Assembly (NCBI GenBank): GCA_035582835.1
Contig: JAYKAV010003443.1
Span: 2,384,647 to 2,448,646 of the forward strand
Length of the DNA: 64,000 nucleotides
Source of the DNA: Phoebastria nigripes
Taxonomy: Eukaryota > Chordata > Aves > Procellariiformes > Diomedeidae
Reading direction: 5' to 3'
The translations under genes were made by a program, and so were the position numbers. The notes under the pieces were generated by a model. That model was not told where the DNA came from. It was given only the letters and a program-made list of their open reading frames with translations, and ran no database searches. Below are positions 11,136 to 24,000 of the stretch, in pieces (the first letter of the stretch is position 1; each line of letters opens with the position of its first letter).

Positions 11136-12308
11136 GCTTGGAGCACTCTTGAGAGAAAGGTGATTTTCATCTGAACTAGCTGTGCAGGAAAGGACTGGCT
11201 GAATGGTGACAGCCACACGCATGCTGAAGAGGCAGGCTGAGTTGCCAACACCAAATGTCAGAGCGTCAAATGAGAAGTGTTTATGGTGCTGAAATGTTAT
11301 TTCAAGAATTGTTGTTTCTTCTAGGGTTGCACAGCAGAAAAAGATCTCAGCTGAGTTCAAGGCAGGCAGACAGAACACAACCAGATTTACAGCTCACCTA
11401 CCAACCGTCTAACCTATGTACAGGAGCACCCGCTTTCCAAACCAGCAAACTTGAGTTTTACATTAAAAATACTATACAATTACTCAAATTCTTGGATCTT
11501 AGACTTTCCAAAGTGTGGGCTTTGTAGTTTGTCTTCTTTGGAACTGAAGTGTAGGTCAGTAAGAACAATGAACAAAGGATCCTAAAAATGCCCATGCCTA
11601 TGCCCTGGCATTGCTTTTCCAGCGCTGCGAAAGTGCCTAGAAACATGAATGCTCCACCTTCCTTGCTTGCTAACAGTGCAGCGGTTCAAAATCCTAAAGC
11701 TACAGCCTGACGCTTCAGCAGAGTGGGGAGAAAAACTTGGACATCGCCATCCCTTACACCTCCCCTTTCAGGGAAGGGGTCAGCACCGACATTTCTTTGG
11801 AAGACACAGCCAACACAAGGAAATTAATGCAGCCCTCAGCATTACATGCTTGCTCTTGTAAACAGGAGTCTTACTACTGACCCCAACACGCACAGGATGA
11901 AACTCTGGGAGGCTGCAGAAGTTACACCAGGTACAGATCAGCTGTAGGTAACTCTGGCTGCAAGGTCTANAGACTGCCTCACCGTGAATCCCTCACACAA
12001 CACAGGCTTTCTAGACTGTGGTGAGGGTGTTTGTTGGTTTTTTTTGTTTGTTTTTGGCNGGCTGCTCAATAACGTAAGCCAGCACAGTTAGTGACATTTG
12101 TTGAAGGTAAGCAAACCCCAACTAAACTGCAAGTGCCAGGAGCTTAGCCTGCATTTTGCATCCCTGGTTTTTAGATCCTATTTACAATGACAAAGCTTAT
12201 ACAATCGCACAGCTTCTACAGAAGATGCCTGACTCGCTGTTAAGAACTTTTATGACCTTTTTGCAAGTTTTTTGAAATTTGGTGTTTTTCTTAAAGCCCT
12301 GAAGTCAG

Positions 12309-12346
12309 GTGAGGATCTCAGCTTTCAGTGAAGATCTCAGCTTTCA
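12309..12346. repeat. 19 bp tandem duplication
   Basis: GTGAGGATCTCAGCTTTCA is followed directly by a copy with one difference (GTGAAG for GTGAGG), 18 of 19 identical. It looks recent. Confidence 0.9.
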
Positions 12347-15300
12347 CTTAAAAATAAATGACTCTTAAGAAGTAAAAAGGAAATAAAGAGTTTAAAAAAA
12401 CCATATCCCTAATTTCTAGACAGATTTTATGTTGGAATATCTGACTTGTGATTTTAGATGTTTGAGATTGGCAATCCTGTCTAACAACATACCCTATAAT
12501 ACTTCCACTGTGTTTTACAGTACTTCATGCCACAGGCATAAAGCCTTTTGCTTAATGAAGCAAAAGGCACATCCCAAGCTGCTTTTCAGCCCGAGTGCTA
12601 GTGCCTACAGCAGGCAACTGTAGACCTCACTGCCACATTCCTCTCATGTCAGCNAAACGCAATACACCACAGCACGCTGCCTACTTCCAGACAGACTTTT
12701 TCCACTCACTTATATTCCCTGACACACATTCGTTTGAGAGGTGCAATAAAACAAACTCCTCTAGCCAATATTACTTTAAATTTAATTATGCTAATGCAGG
12801 AAGGATATCACCACATAGATACGGAACTGCCCTACATAACAGTGGTACAGCCCTCACTTGTTGCAAAGTTCATTAAGTGATGTTTATATTTGAGTATAAT
12901 TGCAATCAAACAAGGATGAAAATAGCTAATTACTCTGGTGCTTTAAAAGCAGTAAGACTGCACACTAGTAATAGTTATCTGCTGCTGCTGCTACTCCTAA
13001 CATTTTGAGTAAGTCTGTAGCTGTTGTACACTAATAAATATTCCAGAAGAAAAAGGTCAGACCATGGATTTCTAAGAATTTGACACTGTTTGCAAGAGTC
13101 CTGGGAGGGACCTAAGCATTCAACAGTGAGTGAAAAGTGCATTTACAAAAACATTCATCTGCCATGCGTAGGTAAGCATAGAGGCATGGGCACAAATCGA
13201 GATATACTTGTAATGACCCACTCAAGGATGAGGAACAAGCTGATGTAACTGTGGTGGGTTTTGCACTAATGGAGGCCTCACTCCTGCTCACCACTGTGCT
13301 CCTCCCAAGGAGGCCACATCCGACACTGTGCACTGATGTCCCTAGGACATGGGCAGTGCCATGGGGCTCTCCTAAAATTGCTCCTGCTTGGCCCAGAGGC
13401 TGAGATTTCCTCCAAGCTCACAGAACTGCAAAAGCTGCAGAACGCCGTGATTGTGCTAAAAGGTCCACAAGCAATTTGCATCCAAGAAATAAGAATACAC
13501 TAAAATGTTATACAGGAAAAGCTTCTCAGCATTGAATGCATGTATGGTTTGTCTAAGATGACAGACTTTTTTCCTCCTCTGGACCTTCAGGTAGCTCTCT
13601 GCTATTACACCCATTTGTGAGTAAGCAGAGAAGTATCGATTATTACATGTCAAATGAGAGCTGCCACCAAGTGTGTAATTCACCTACTGAAAGTGTAACT
13701 AAAACCAGCAATCTCCTATTCTTGTGGATTAAAAACATGGGCCACAGCAATAAACTATTCAGTTGGGAGTCAGTCTCTCTTCCCTCATTTATTATCAGCT
13801 CTCTGTGAACTAATTCAGCATACTCAGTTCTGCTCCACACACAATTAAACCGTTGCACAGAGCTGTGCAGCTGCTAATGGTTTTCTTCATCTTATGACAG
13901 TCACAGGAATCAGAGGGTAAGAAAAAGCTGCTACCATGCTACTGACTTAGGTGTAACCTATTTGCCTAGCTATAAAGTTGAGCATTTAGCACAAGAAACA
14001 AGTCTTGTTTTGTGCACATCTTGCGTTCTTGATGGTAGATGCCCAGCTTTGAGGAGAAACGAATAATTATTGGTTTCTTCATCTAATGAAATGCTGTGAA
14101 AAATTTATCCNTTCTTATCCCATCCTTAGCTGGCAGAAATTGTACAGCAGACAATGGGACTCTGTTTAAAACCTCGCTTTGACAATAAATATACAGCAAA
14201 ACTTGGATTTGATTTCACTACTCATTTCACATTCTCACTACTGTGAAACATACCTTACTTCAGAACTCCTCATTTTCTGAAGATAGAACTAAGCCAAAAC
14301 ACGAAATCCCTGGTGACAGGTAAGCTCTCAAATCTAGACAAATATCTAGAATTTATGTGCTAGCATGAACCTTATTCCAGTCTGGGGCTCACTTCTACTA
14401 AACAAACATTGCCCCCAGTCGGATGTGTCAAGAAGCATTTTGCTCCAGAAGAAACCAGAAATGTGACCATCTCCTGACGCTCTGAGGACCTGAGAAGAAA
14501 ATATACCCAGGGTCATTAGAGGCATTGATATGGGACCTTTATCAAAACGCATTGTGTTCAGCATGAAGCCACAGCGACCTGCCAACGCCAGCAGTGTTAT
14601 TCAGATTTTCTTTCCAGTATCAGAGCAAGCCAAACACTATTCATCACATTTGATTTATGACAGGGAGAGAGAGACATTTCTAGACCCCTCTATTTTTCTT
14701 TGTCTGCCCAAGAATGCACTTTACCATTACAGAGTTTATTGCTCCCTCCTATTGCAGCCTTGCCACAGCATCACTTTGCTGCTTACAGTCTAAGAGGAGG
14801 AGTATGGTCCTATGAAGTTAGTACCTCAAATGGCAACTCCTTCCACAACAGTACTGATCAAATTTATTTTACCACTAAGACCCTCTTCTTTAAAAACACT
14901 ACCAATTCTTAAAATTATTCTCAAATTAATCATCCAATACTTCTTATTGGATCATTTTATAAGTAAGTCTCAAATTCCTTCCACGTCATCTTGATAACGC
15001 TTTAGAACAGGCCATAACTGCACTAACAAAACAACTGAAATAAAACACACAGAAAAAAATGCCTATAAAATCTCTAATGCAAAAGAAGCAGTGGGAATAT
15101 GTTTGAGGAGAAAGGGTTATAAAAGACCTGTTATTAACGCAGTCCTTTTGTACACAGAGGCTAATAAAATGGATGAAGAAGTCTGGCTGGCTACAATTNA
15201 GAATAAAGTACTGGGGAAATATTTTATTGCTGTTCCCTAGCATCAGAGAGAGACTTATCTCAGCAGCCAGGGGAAAAAGTACTTGAGCATGGTAACTGCT

Positions 15301-18300
15301 TTTGGAAGAAAAGGTTAGAGTCTTTTCCATAAATAACAAGCCAGAGCTCTGTGAATGTACTAACGGCAACAGGGCTTCATCCAGAGGATAAAGCAGATGA
15401 CATGTGAAACACATTGCAAAGAATACCCAAACATCAGCACATCAGGAAGAACCAAATGCCACGACCTGGCAAGATTCATTCAAGACAACATTTCAAAAAT
15501 GTGTTTAACTGGATCAAACCCTGAGGTGGTTGGGAGACTTCATAGATGGGCCCGGATATGATATAAAACACTAGAGTCCCTCCCAAAGCAAACTTGTTTT
15601 TTTTCTTCTTATTGAGTGAAAAGGCAACAAACTTTCTTCCCTTAATCTTTCTCTAGGATATATGTTTTGGGAGAACATACAGCTTCTCTTAATGGAAAAC
15701 AGCCAAAGACATAGTTCCCTGTCTTCAAACATCCTGCAGTACGAAGGGGTAACATCATCATTCTAGACACGAGCTACTGAGATGGAGAGCCATGACTCTT
15801 CAAGGCATTCACCGATTCTGGGTGCCCAGTTAAGACACCGTAAACCTGACTTTTCAGTTACAGCATTAACCAGCACATTGTATGCCCCAAGCATATCTTC
15901 TACTAACTTCAGCCACAGCTGTAAGTACTCAGCACTTCTGGAAATGATATCCCAGTATCTCAAGTCAAGCATCGAAAAACGAAGAGGAAATTATTACTAA
16001 TACAACCAATTTTCTTAAGCCTAAATTTGGAACATGTTGTACTTAAGCAATAAACTTTAACACCAGTTACCTGAGAAGACATTTTGTGTTTTGGCAAGAC
16101 CAATAAACTCATTTTCATAAACATGTAGAAAGTATCAGCACCCAAATGCTCTCTCCAAAAAAAAGGGAAAAAAATCTGTCCAAATAAGGACGTATGATCT
16201 AAAACATATGGAGCAGATAGCAAACACATTTGCAGAAAGCTGAGCAAAAGGGGAAGAACACATACCAGATGTTATTGCATGGAGACAGTTGGACCTGATT
16301 GGCTGGAAAAGCAAAGCATTTTTTTTTTCATTTTATATCTATATCTATCTTTAATGAGCATATACTAGCTCCTTGGGATTTTGTCCATGAACCAGAACAC
16401 AAGGCCTTTGAAATTCACAGCATGTATTAACATTATTTTAGGAGTCAACACTTTGGAGATCTGTCTTCTCTCTATGAGAGGCTGGCTGATGTTTTGGGAA
16501 CTCTTGATCAGCTGTCTTAGCGGGGAGCTGCCAACCCTCTCTGTGATACAATGAACATGCCTCTGCCAAGTATGACACAAGAAAACCTAGTATTTTTGCT
16601 TTCAGTATACTTTCCTCTTTCTCCTTACTCTTATGGGTCATGCTCATTACGTTCCTGCCCTGGGACCAGCAGAGAAACTCCTTCTGTGGCCTAGATACTG
16701 CAATATCATTTTCTCTTCCCCTGACCGGTCTTTCCTCTTTCCTATTGGAAACTCAGTCAAAATATGATCAGAAAGATTACCTGAACAGTCAGTGGAGTCA
16801 TCACACTAAGGTCTCTTGCACCGACCTCTATGCTCTCATATCAGCTAATCCCCATATTCAAGGTCCTTCACAGTTTATCTGCACATCTGGTCTTATTCAC
16901 TACGAAGTATTTTCTTCCATCTTTGACGGATCCCATTCTTCAGTCCCACACTCTCCCCTTGTTTGATTGCCAGACAAGAACTACCCTACTTCCTTCACAA
17001 CAGGGCATCCAGCCTCTTAAACCTTTTCAAAGCTGCTTTTCCCTTCTCCCTCCAAACCTTCCCACTGTCTGGAAGGGGAGAGTGGCAGNGGGATACCACT
17101 GCACACCCTCCTTACCGTTCACCACTGGCCATCCTCAGTGCCCAAACACTGTGTCAGATGCACTTCTGGTCAGGACAGCACGTTCTTCTGATGCCTACAG
17201 TAAGTTTCAGAAATAAAACTGAACGCACTTCATTCAACGTACAGCCTGTTAGAAATGATTATTATTTAGAACATGCAAAATTATTCATGTATTTGATTGA
17301 AAATCAGAAAATGAGATCTCCCATAAAAAGGGAAAAGATCCAAAAATACTGAAGCACGGGGCTGTAACTACATGACAGTTTTGATTCTCAAGTGCCTTAG
17401 CTACCTTTGGTAATATATTAAATAGTCAAAGATCTTTAATTCTGAAGTAATTTACCTACTTTTGGTAACATCTTGCCATTTCCTACACCACTCTAAGAGC
17501 TNAAGAAACATTAAATTAAGTTTTCCGTTTCATGTTAAACAAGAAGTCTAATTCAACTCTTCATCAAATTCATTCATAAGAAAGTCTCTTAGGCCCAGAC
17601 TGAACTGAAATCACTATTATCGTGCAGTCCCAAGCACTGCTACAAACACTTCATGTGCAGGTATTATTCTCTGATCATTTCTATTATTCTCCCATTTAAT
17701 TTCTTTGTATGCAGACCAANTTTCTGCCTTAGCTGAAGTATAGTTCCGTGTACCAGCAGCATGACAGAGCCAAGAAGTGGAAGCCCAACTCCCCTGTCCT
17801 AGTTCACCCTCCTGCCACCTATCCTGAGTCAGCTCTGCTATTCCTTTGATTGGCCAGGGAGTTGACTTAATTTAAACTGCAAACTACCTTGGAAACATTT
17901 TTTGCTAGGCTAGCAGTTGAACAGGCTGGCCCAGTCACAAGGCGAGTACTGCAGCCAACGTCAGGAACGAAGCACACAGAGAGAAAGGAAGGGAAGGGAC
18001 CCCCCCCTTGCATTCAACATCTGCAAGCTGTCCCTGCGATACCATGATGTTATATACTTTTTTACTTGGTTTTCTTAGCAGCTGCTAAACAACCAGGGCT
18101 CCTTGGTGTTACTGCAAAACAAATAGCATTAAGTGATACAGTTAAAAATAATCATGCTTCATCATGTTAATGGTGCGTAAGGGATATTGCAAGGATTCTT
18201 CCAGTAGCCAAGGTGAGAAGTGTGGAGAGACATACACCCTTTGAGCAAACATCTTCAATCACGCTGCCAGCCATTTAAAAATCTGAAGGGATAGCAGGTA

Positions 18301-20996
18301 TGGGACAAGAGTAGAGTTAAATGCTGTATGTACTAGCATGTGTTAGACACTATATATGGCCTATCGGCAGGCTGTCATAATAAAGAGACTTTTACATCCA
18401 AGAAGTACAATCGCACAATTTAATCGTGTGCATCTCAGTTTCCATGGGCTATACTGGTGACTGCTATTGTGACTGAACTTTCTTATTTATATTTTAAAAA
18501 CCCGTGTCAGCAGTGTGCTCTGCTTCCTGCAAGCCTGAAAGGAGAAGGAAATTACAGCCTGACTCAGACACATAATGTGCTGGATTGAACGAGCAAGAGC
18601 GTAATGGTAAGAGAAACTTCAGTTCTGTTCTGTTCTTAAGGAACATANGGAAGAAACATCCTTTCACGGGGTGATTTAGAGATGTACTGGNCAACACCAC
18701 ACAAATCCCTCAGAGCAGTCACACCGGAGAGGTATCGCAATACCCCCAATCATGATACAATATTAAACCAGAAGACTCAATGTAAGGTAGTGGTTTCCAA
18801 AACCTTTTTCTCTGGTCTGATCAGGCTGCAGATCTGTGACCTCTCCTTGGGGGACTCCACNGCAGAAGCAGCTGCACAAAGCCACCTGAGATCGCTCCTT
18901 CTCAGGACGGCAGATCCCTGCTGACCCCAGCTGCTTTGCACGGCTGCTCCTGGCCGGGAGGAATGAGAAAAGGGATGCTCAACCCACAGGCACCCTCCTT
19001 CTCACTGTGGCAACCAAAGAGCCTGTCCCAGAGCACCNGCGGCTGGGTGGTGGCCGAGGCTCAGCAGGGTCTGCTGGCACACAGCAGGGCCTGGGGGAAA
19101 TTGCAACCCATCGCTATGATCTCTGCCTAACAGCTTCAGCCCTGTTGGATCCTGCAAAGGCACCCAGGACCGTGGCCCTCCTTGGAAGCGGGAATGCCAC
19201 CTCTGGCACTCAGGGGAATGCAAGAAGGGGCGTTTGGTGCTNGGGAGAGCAACCCACCAAGGGCACACAACGAGACTAGGACATGAAAGTGGACCTGCAG
19301 AGCAAGGCCTGCCTAGGCTGTTGTAGGAGATCTCAGATTACTGCAGCTTTTCTTCAAGGATGTTAGAAGCTTCTCACTCCCGCTTCAGCTCATGTACAAG
19401 GTGGCTACTAGCCAGTGAAAATCTGCATGGGGCAATTAATTCTGAGAACTTGATGTGAAATATAGGCTGCTATGACAAGCAGGAAAAAAAACCCAAAACA
19501 TTTCTGCCTAATCAGTNTGAACTGCTTCCTCAATTACAGGTATGCACACAGCTGTAACAGAAAACAACCGCTTGCTTTAAAAACAATTAATTTTTGAAGA
19601 ATTTTTGAATTTTTAAAGACAGTTAATTTTTGAATGAGGGGGTTGCAAAAGCTCATGTTAGTCTCGCTGAGTTTGTCTGTCATGGCAGCATGTGCATGAT
19701 TTGCAAATGTGTCTCTTTAAATACCTTTTACTGCATAAGCTCTCAAAAAACCTAGGTCACTAGCAAAGCACAGTACTGAGGAATCATATACTGAACTTTC
19801 AAGAGCAGTTACAACAAACATCCTTGTGCAAAGACGTCACAAAAATGCCTGTGCGTATATTAGAGGATTTAATGAGAAAACGCACAAGGAGGTGGCTGAA
19901 AAGCTCAACAGTAGTGGAATTACTTGAATAAACTGCATGTGTATCTTCTCTCTCTCTCTCACACATGGTCCTGCCTTCCTTTCCAATGCTGCTAACACTG
20001 GGCTCCACCTGAGATCTCCAGGACGTTTCCAGGATAAAGGGGCAAGTCATTAGCCCAGCACTTCCAGGGCTCTTGAATTTTGTGCACGTCGCTAGGAAAA
20101 CATTCCTTACCATGCATGTTGGTGATGGTGATACTTGGCTGAAATTTAATTCCATTAGAAATGTCCATAATAAAAATTTCACCCAGGGATGTCTTCTCAT
20201 TAGATACGAAAAAAACACACACAGTAATGAAGCCAAAAGAGAAAACTCCCACAGAGGTGGCGGAGGAACCCGCGTATCGGATATGTCATGTTTACTGCTG
20301 TCACTAGCAAAATACAACTTTCAACAGTGTCCTTAAGGGGAAAAGTGTCTTCCTTTTTGTTCAGTATAAGGAAACAACATGCCTGAGAACAGGCCTGGCT
20401 CTCTTGCAGCAACGGCTCCAACGCCTGAAGCAGGGCACAGCTGTGGGACCACCATGCCTGCCAAGTCTGGGTGGATTAGTACGGCATTCAGTGGTCATCC
20501 ANCCACACAGCTTCAGCATCCTCCGCGCTACCAAAGGGCTGCCCACAAACAACAGACATGTGCAGAGACCATAACGTTATGTGTCACACTTTTTTTCCCC
20601 CCCTCTGACACCTGGCAGCGAAATCAGTGTCTTGCCTCCCACCAGCCACATGTGGACTTGCAGGATTTCACCATTTCTAGTGTCCTGTCACATGCTCGCA
20701 CTTTTACAGGACTGTCAGGTACATGCCCCCAAAAAACTGGGAGACATTTGACCAAAGTACACTGCTTAGGTTAAAGATCAATTGTCACAAGTCCGTAAAA
20801 ACAGAGAACACGACAGAAACAGCACAACAACCCAGAGAAAATATGTTCTTGAACTTTACAGGACTGTCTAACCTGATTTGGATTGGACAGTTTAATTACA
20901 TATTTTGTCACAGGCCATGGCTTATCTACGTACTGTAGTTCAAAAGATAAAGATTAATTTAAATGCAATTCAGCTGTAGAAAAATCTCTTGTAACC

Positions 20997-21017
20997 AAAA
21001 AAAAAAAAAAAAAAAAA
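20997..21017. repeat. A21 tract
   Basis: Uninterrupted run of 21 A on the plus strand in intron 6. No retrocopied gene was recognised upstream of it. Confidence 0.9.
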
Positions 21018-24000
21018 GGCAGAATCATGGAGCCTCAACTGTACAGTGTCTCAGTGACTCTGTGAAAAATCCCCTGTTCAAAAGCAAAGCGCATGCTTTT
21101 CATCTCACAAACTCCACCGGGTACTGGAAGATGTAGTCGTTCTTGATGGCGTGGCATCAGCAACAGTACAGTATTCTGTAGACAGGTCTGATGCATGTAT
21201 TAGAACAAAATAAGAACCTGAACAGATGACTACAGCCGTACCCTATAGCTATACTATTTCTGCTATGCGAAGGTGGGCACATAGGTAAATAGACATTTTT
21301 CTGAATACCTGGAGGGGATGGTTCAATTGGTTAGCCAGGCATTTTTTATGTCTACTCAAAACATTTAAGAATTAATAGAATGATCAATTAAATAAAATAA
21401 GAACATCCAGTTTTCCATACAGAAGAAACAATTTCAGCCATTTATATGTGCATTAGCAATGAAGAAAAATAATGTGACAAGCTGAAGTGTCACCCCTTAA
21501 TTTCATTAGAATTGCAGTAGTTTTTTAAAATAAATTCTAGATGCTTTCAAAGTAACATGTTCAACTAATTTGAATCTCCTTCCTATGGGCTTCTTACAGC
21601 ATTCATACACTTCTCTTTTGAGGCCCCTAGGATAATTTAAAAATTCTGCAAGGAAGCTTTCTTTAATATCCAGTTTCGCAGAATCTTTACATAAGGAAAT
21701 TTCACCCTAATTGAAAACAGTGTACACTTCATTTCTAGTGCCCTGTGTTCAGATGCAGTCTTGGTAGGTACTTGTGTCTGATCCTCCCTCATACACACAG
21801 AAAGGACAACCCTGACCTTCACTGAGCACTGGCAAACACATAAGATGAGTCACTACCAATTGCTGGAGCTACCATAAATGTCTCCTTTAAAACAAGTAAC
21901 CTTCACTGGTTTCAGATTTTTCATCTTCTCTGGAGTCTAAGTGACGATGTTGTTTTAAAACAATAGCAAGAAAGGGCGGATAGTGCAGAAACCACGCTTC
22001 AAAATAGCTTCAGTAAAACAATTTCTTTAACACATGGAGTATTTCTCTTTACCTAAAGAGGAAGCCTTAGGAGACTTGCACTGGCAGGGATGTCCTGGTT
22101 AGTTGAGTCTACTCGCCACTATTGTAGTGGCTGCACGATATAATCCCTTTCAGGCTTGCTAGCAATTAGCATCATTCACTGTACAAGCTCCCCAGCTACT
22201 TAGTTCATCTCTTTGCCAGTGCAGAACCGCAGCCGGATGTCAGTTAAAAGCTATACTACCTGGTTTTCAAAAGAACCCTTCATGCAACACCAACCCACAG
22301 AGATTTAAATTTTCTTTTACATCCTACGATGACATATGAGTTCAGCTGCTAACGCTCCTTTCTCTTAAACCTCACAAGCCTATCAAACCTTGCAACACAT
22401 TTTACATTCCAGTGCAATTATGCAGTTTTCGAACAGGAATTATTCCAGCTCTGATCTTCCCTGCAGCCTACTCAATAGTTTCACGATCAGTAACATTTTC
22501 TACCTTCGGTTGTGGCCAGTTCTGTCATTGAGAGGTGAATCTGACCATGGCCTAAGCAGAAATCTCCCTATCAAAATGTGAACTTTTGTACTTAAGACTT
22601 CCTAAAATGAGAGCTTCCCACTATTTGGATGGTCTATGTACCAGGAAGGTCCTTATGTGCCACTGGGCAGTTGTAAGCAGAACGTGCCTTGTGCCAAGCT
22701 GTGGGTCGGCATTTTGCACAGGGTGCAAAATGACTCAAACCGCTGCTGACATTTATGGATTGGCAGGTGGGATATGACATTGTCAGCGCTGGTATAATCT
22801 ATAAATCTTGTATAACTGTGACTGAGTACTAGCAGAAAGAGTAAAGTAGATCTATGCAGCCAGAAACAGCCCATACTTTCCAGCAGGAACATTTCCCAGG
22901 ACTTCCTGCAAACTTAAGCAAAAAACCTGATTTAATCTGTCTATGCATAGTTGTTTTTATGAGAAATGTGGCTCTTTTCATTAGTTTAGAAATCAGAACG
23001 CCCCCCCCAACAGAGACTGTATCAAAACCTTTTCTTTTTTGAAAAGTAAAACATCTTAAATGCCCTTTGGATCTCATTTAGGTTGCTTTCACAGTTTGCT
23101 TAAAAGGATTTAGCAATATTTTTGATGTAACCAAAAGCATTCTATAGGAAAGAAAAATAAGCACATTTAAAACTCATCACAAGCACATGAAATAAGGATT
23201 AAAATACGACTAGGAGGTATACAGAACCACTGTCTATTTGGAACAGCAACGTCCAACATGTTATTGTTTCTTGCAGCAGGGCTAGTGCACCAGATAAAGT
23301 TCTAACAAGCTAGGCTTGTTAATGCACATTCACAGAGAAACACGTGAGTACAGAACAACAATCAAGAAAAGCATTCATAAAGAAAAAGGTCAACAGTTTA
23401 TCTCTTGTTATGTTCATTTAAGAAATTTTAAATCAATTGATGCCAATCTCCTTTTAATTGGAACATTTCTTTGACAATGCTGCAATAGCTCAACATTTTT
23501 GTTTTTTCCCATTAAAAAATAAATCTTTGATCTGCCAGGCCAGGCCTGCTACATTTGAGTCTTATCTGAAAATACACTTATAAAAATGCCTTACGTAAAG
23601 AAGAAAGAAAAAAATCATCCTTTACAAAAACTGAAACCAAAATAAGAAGCTTCTTGAGTTAAAGATTTTAAATTAATTTAATGTGAGTCTCCCTCTGATC
23701 CCCTGTCTCCTTCCTGCCTGTCTCCCTTTCCTCCCAAAATGGGCCTTTACGAAAAAGAACATAGCACAGTTTTACTTGACCTGACTCCTTGACCTGAGAT
23801 GTGAAACCAGCGGTTTTGTCTCACCAGCCTAAAGCAAGAGTGCAAGCGCGCTCCCTCCTTAATTAACTAGCTCCTTTTGCTTTCCTTGCTCATGGTTCAC
23901 ACAAGTAACATCACAAAAAAAGTGAGCTCCATTTTCTTGCTTACAAAATGCTAGATGTGACAATTAAAACCCAGAGAGAGGCAACCAGGACAAGCAGCAG

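Noticed and set aside
14986..15414. 142-codon open frame on the minus strand
   Set aside because: Intronic, contains an N, resembles no family; most likely chance.
19799..20317. 172-codon open frame on the minus strand
   Set aside because: Intronic, resembles no family, overlaps other frames on both strands, and shows no splice-site or start context that would make it a gene.
21319..21345. tRNA-like text (GGTTCAATTGGTTAG)
   Set aside because: No cloverleaf can be drawn around it, and the A and B box spacing is absent.
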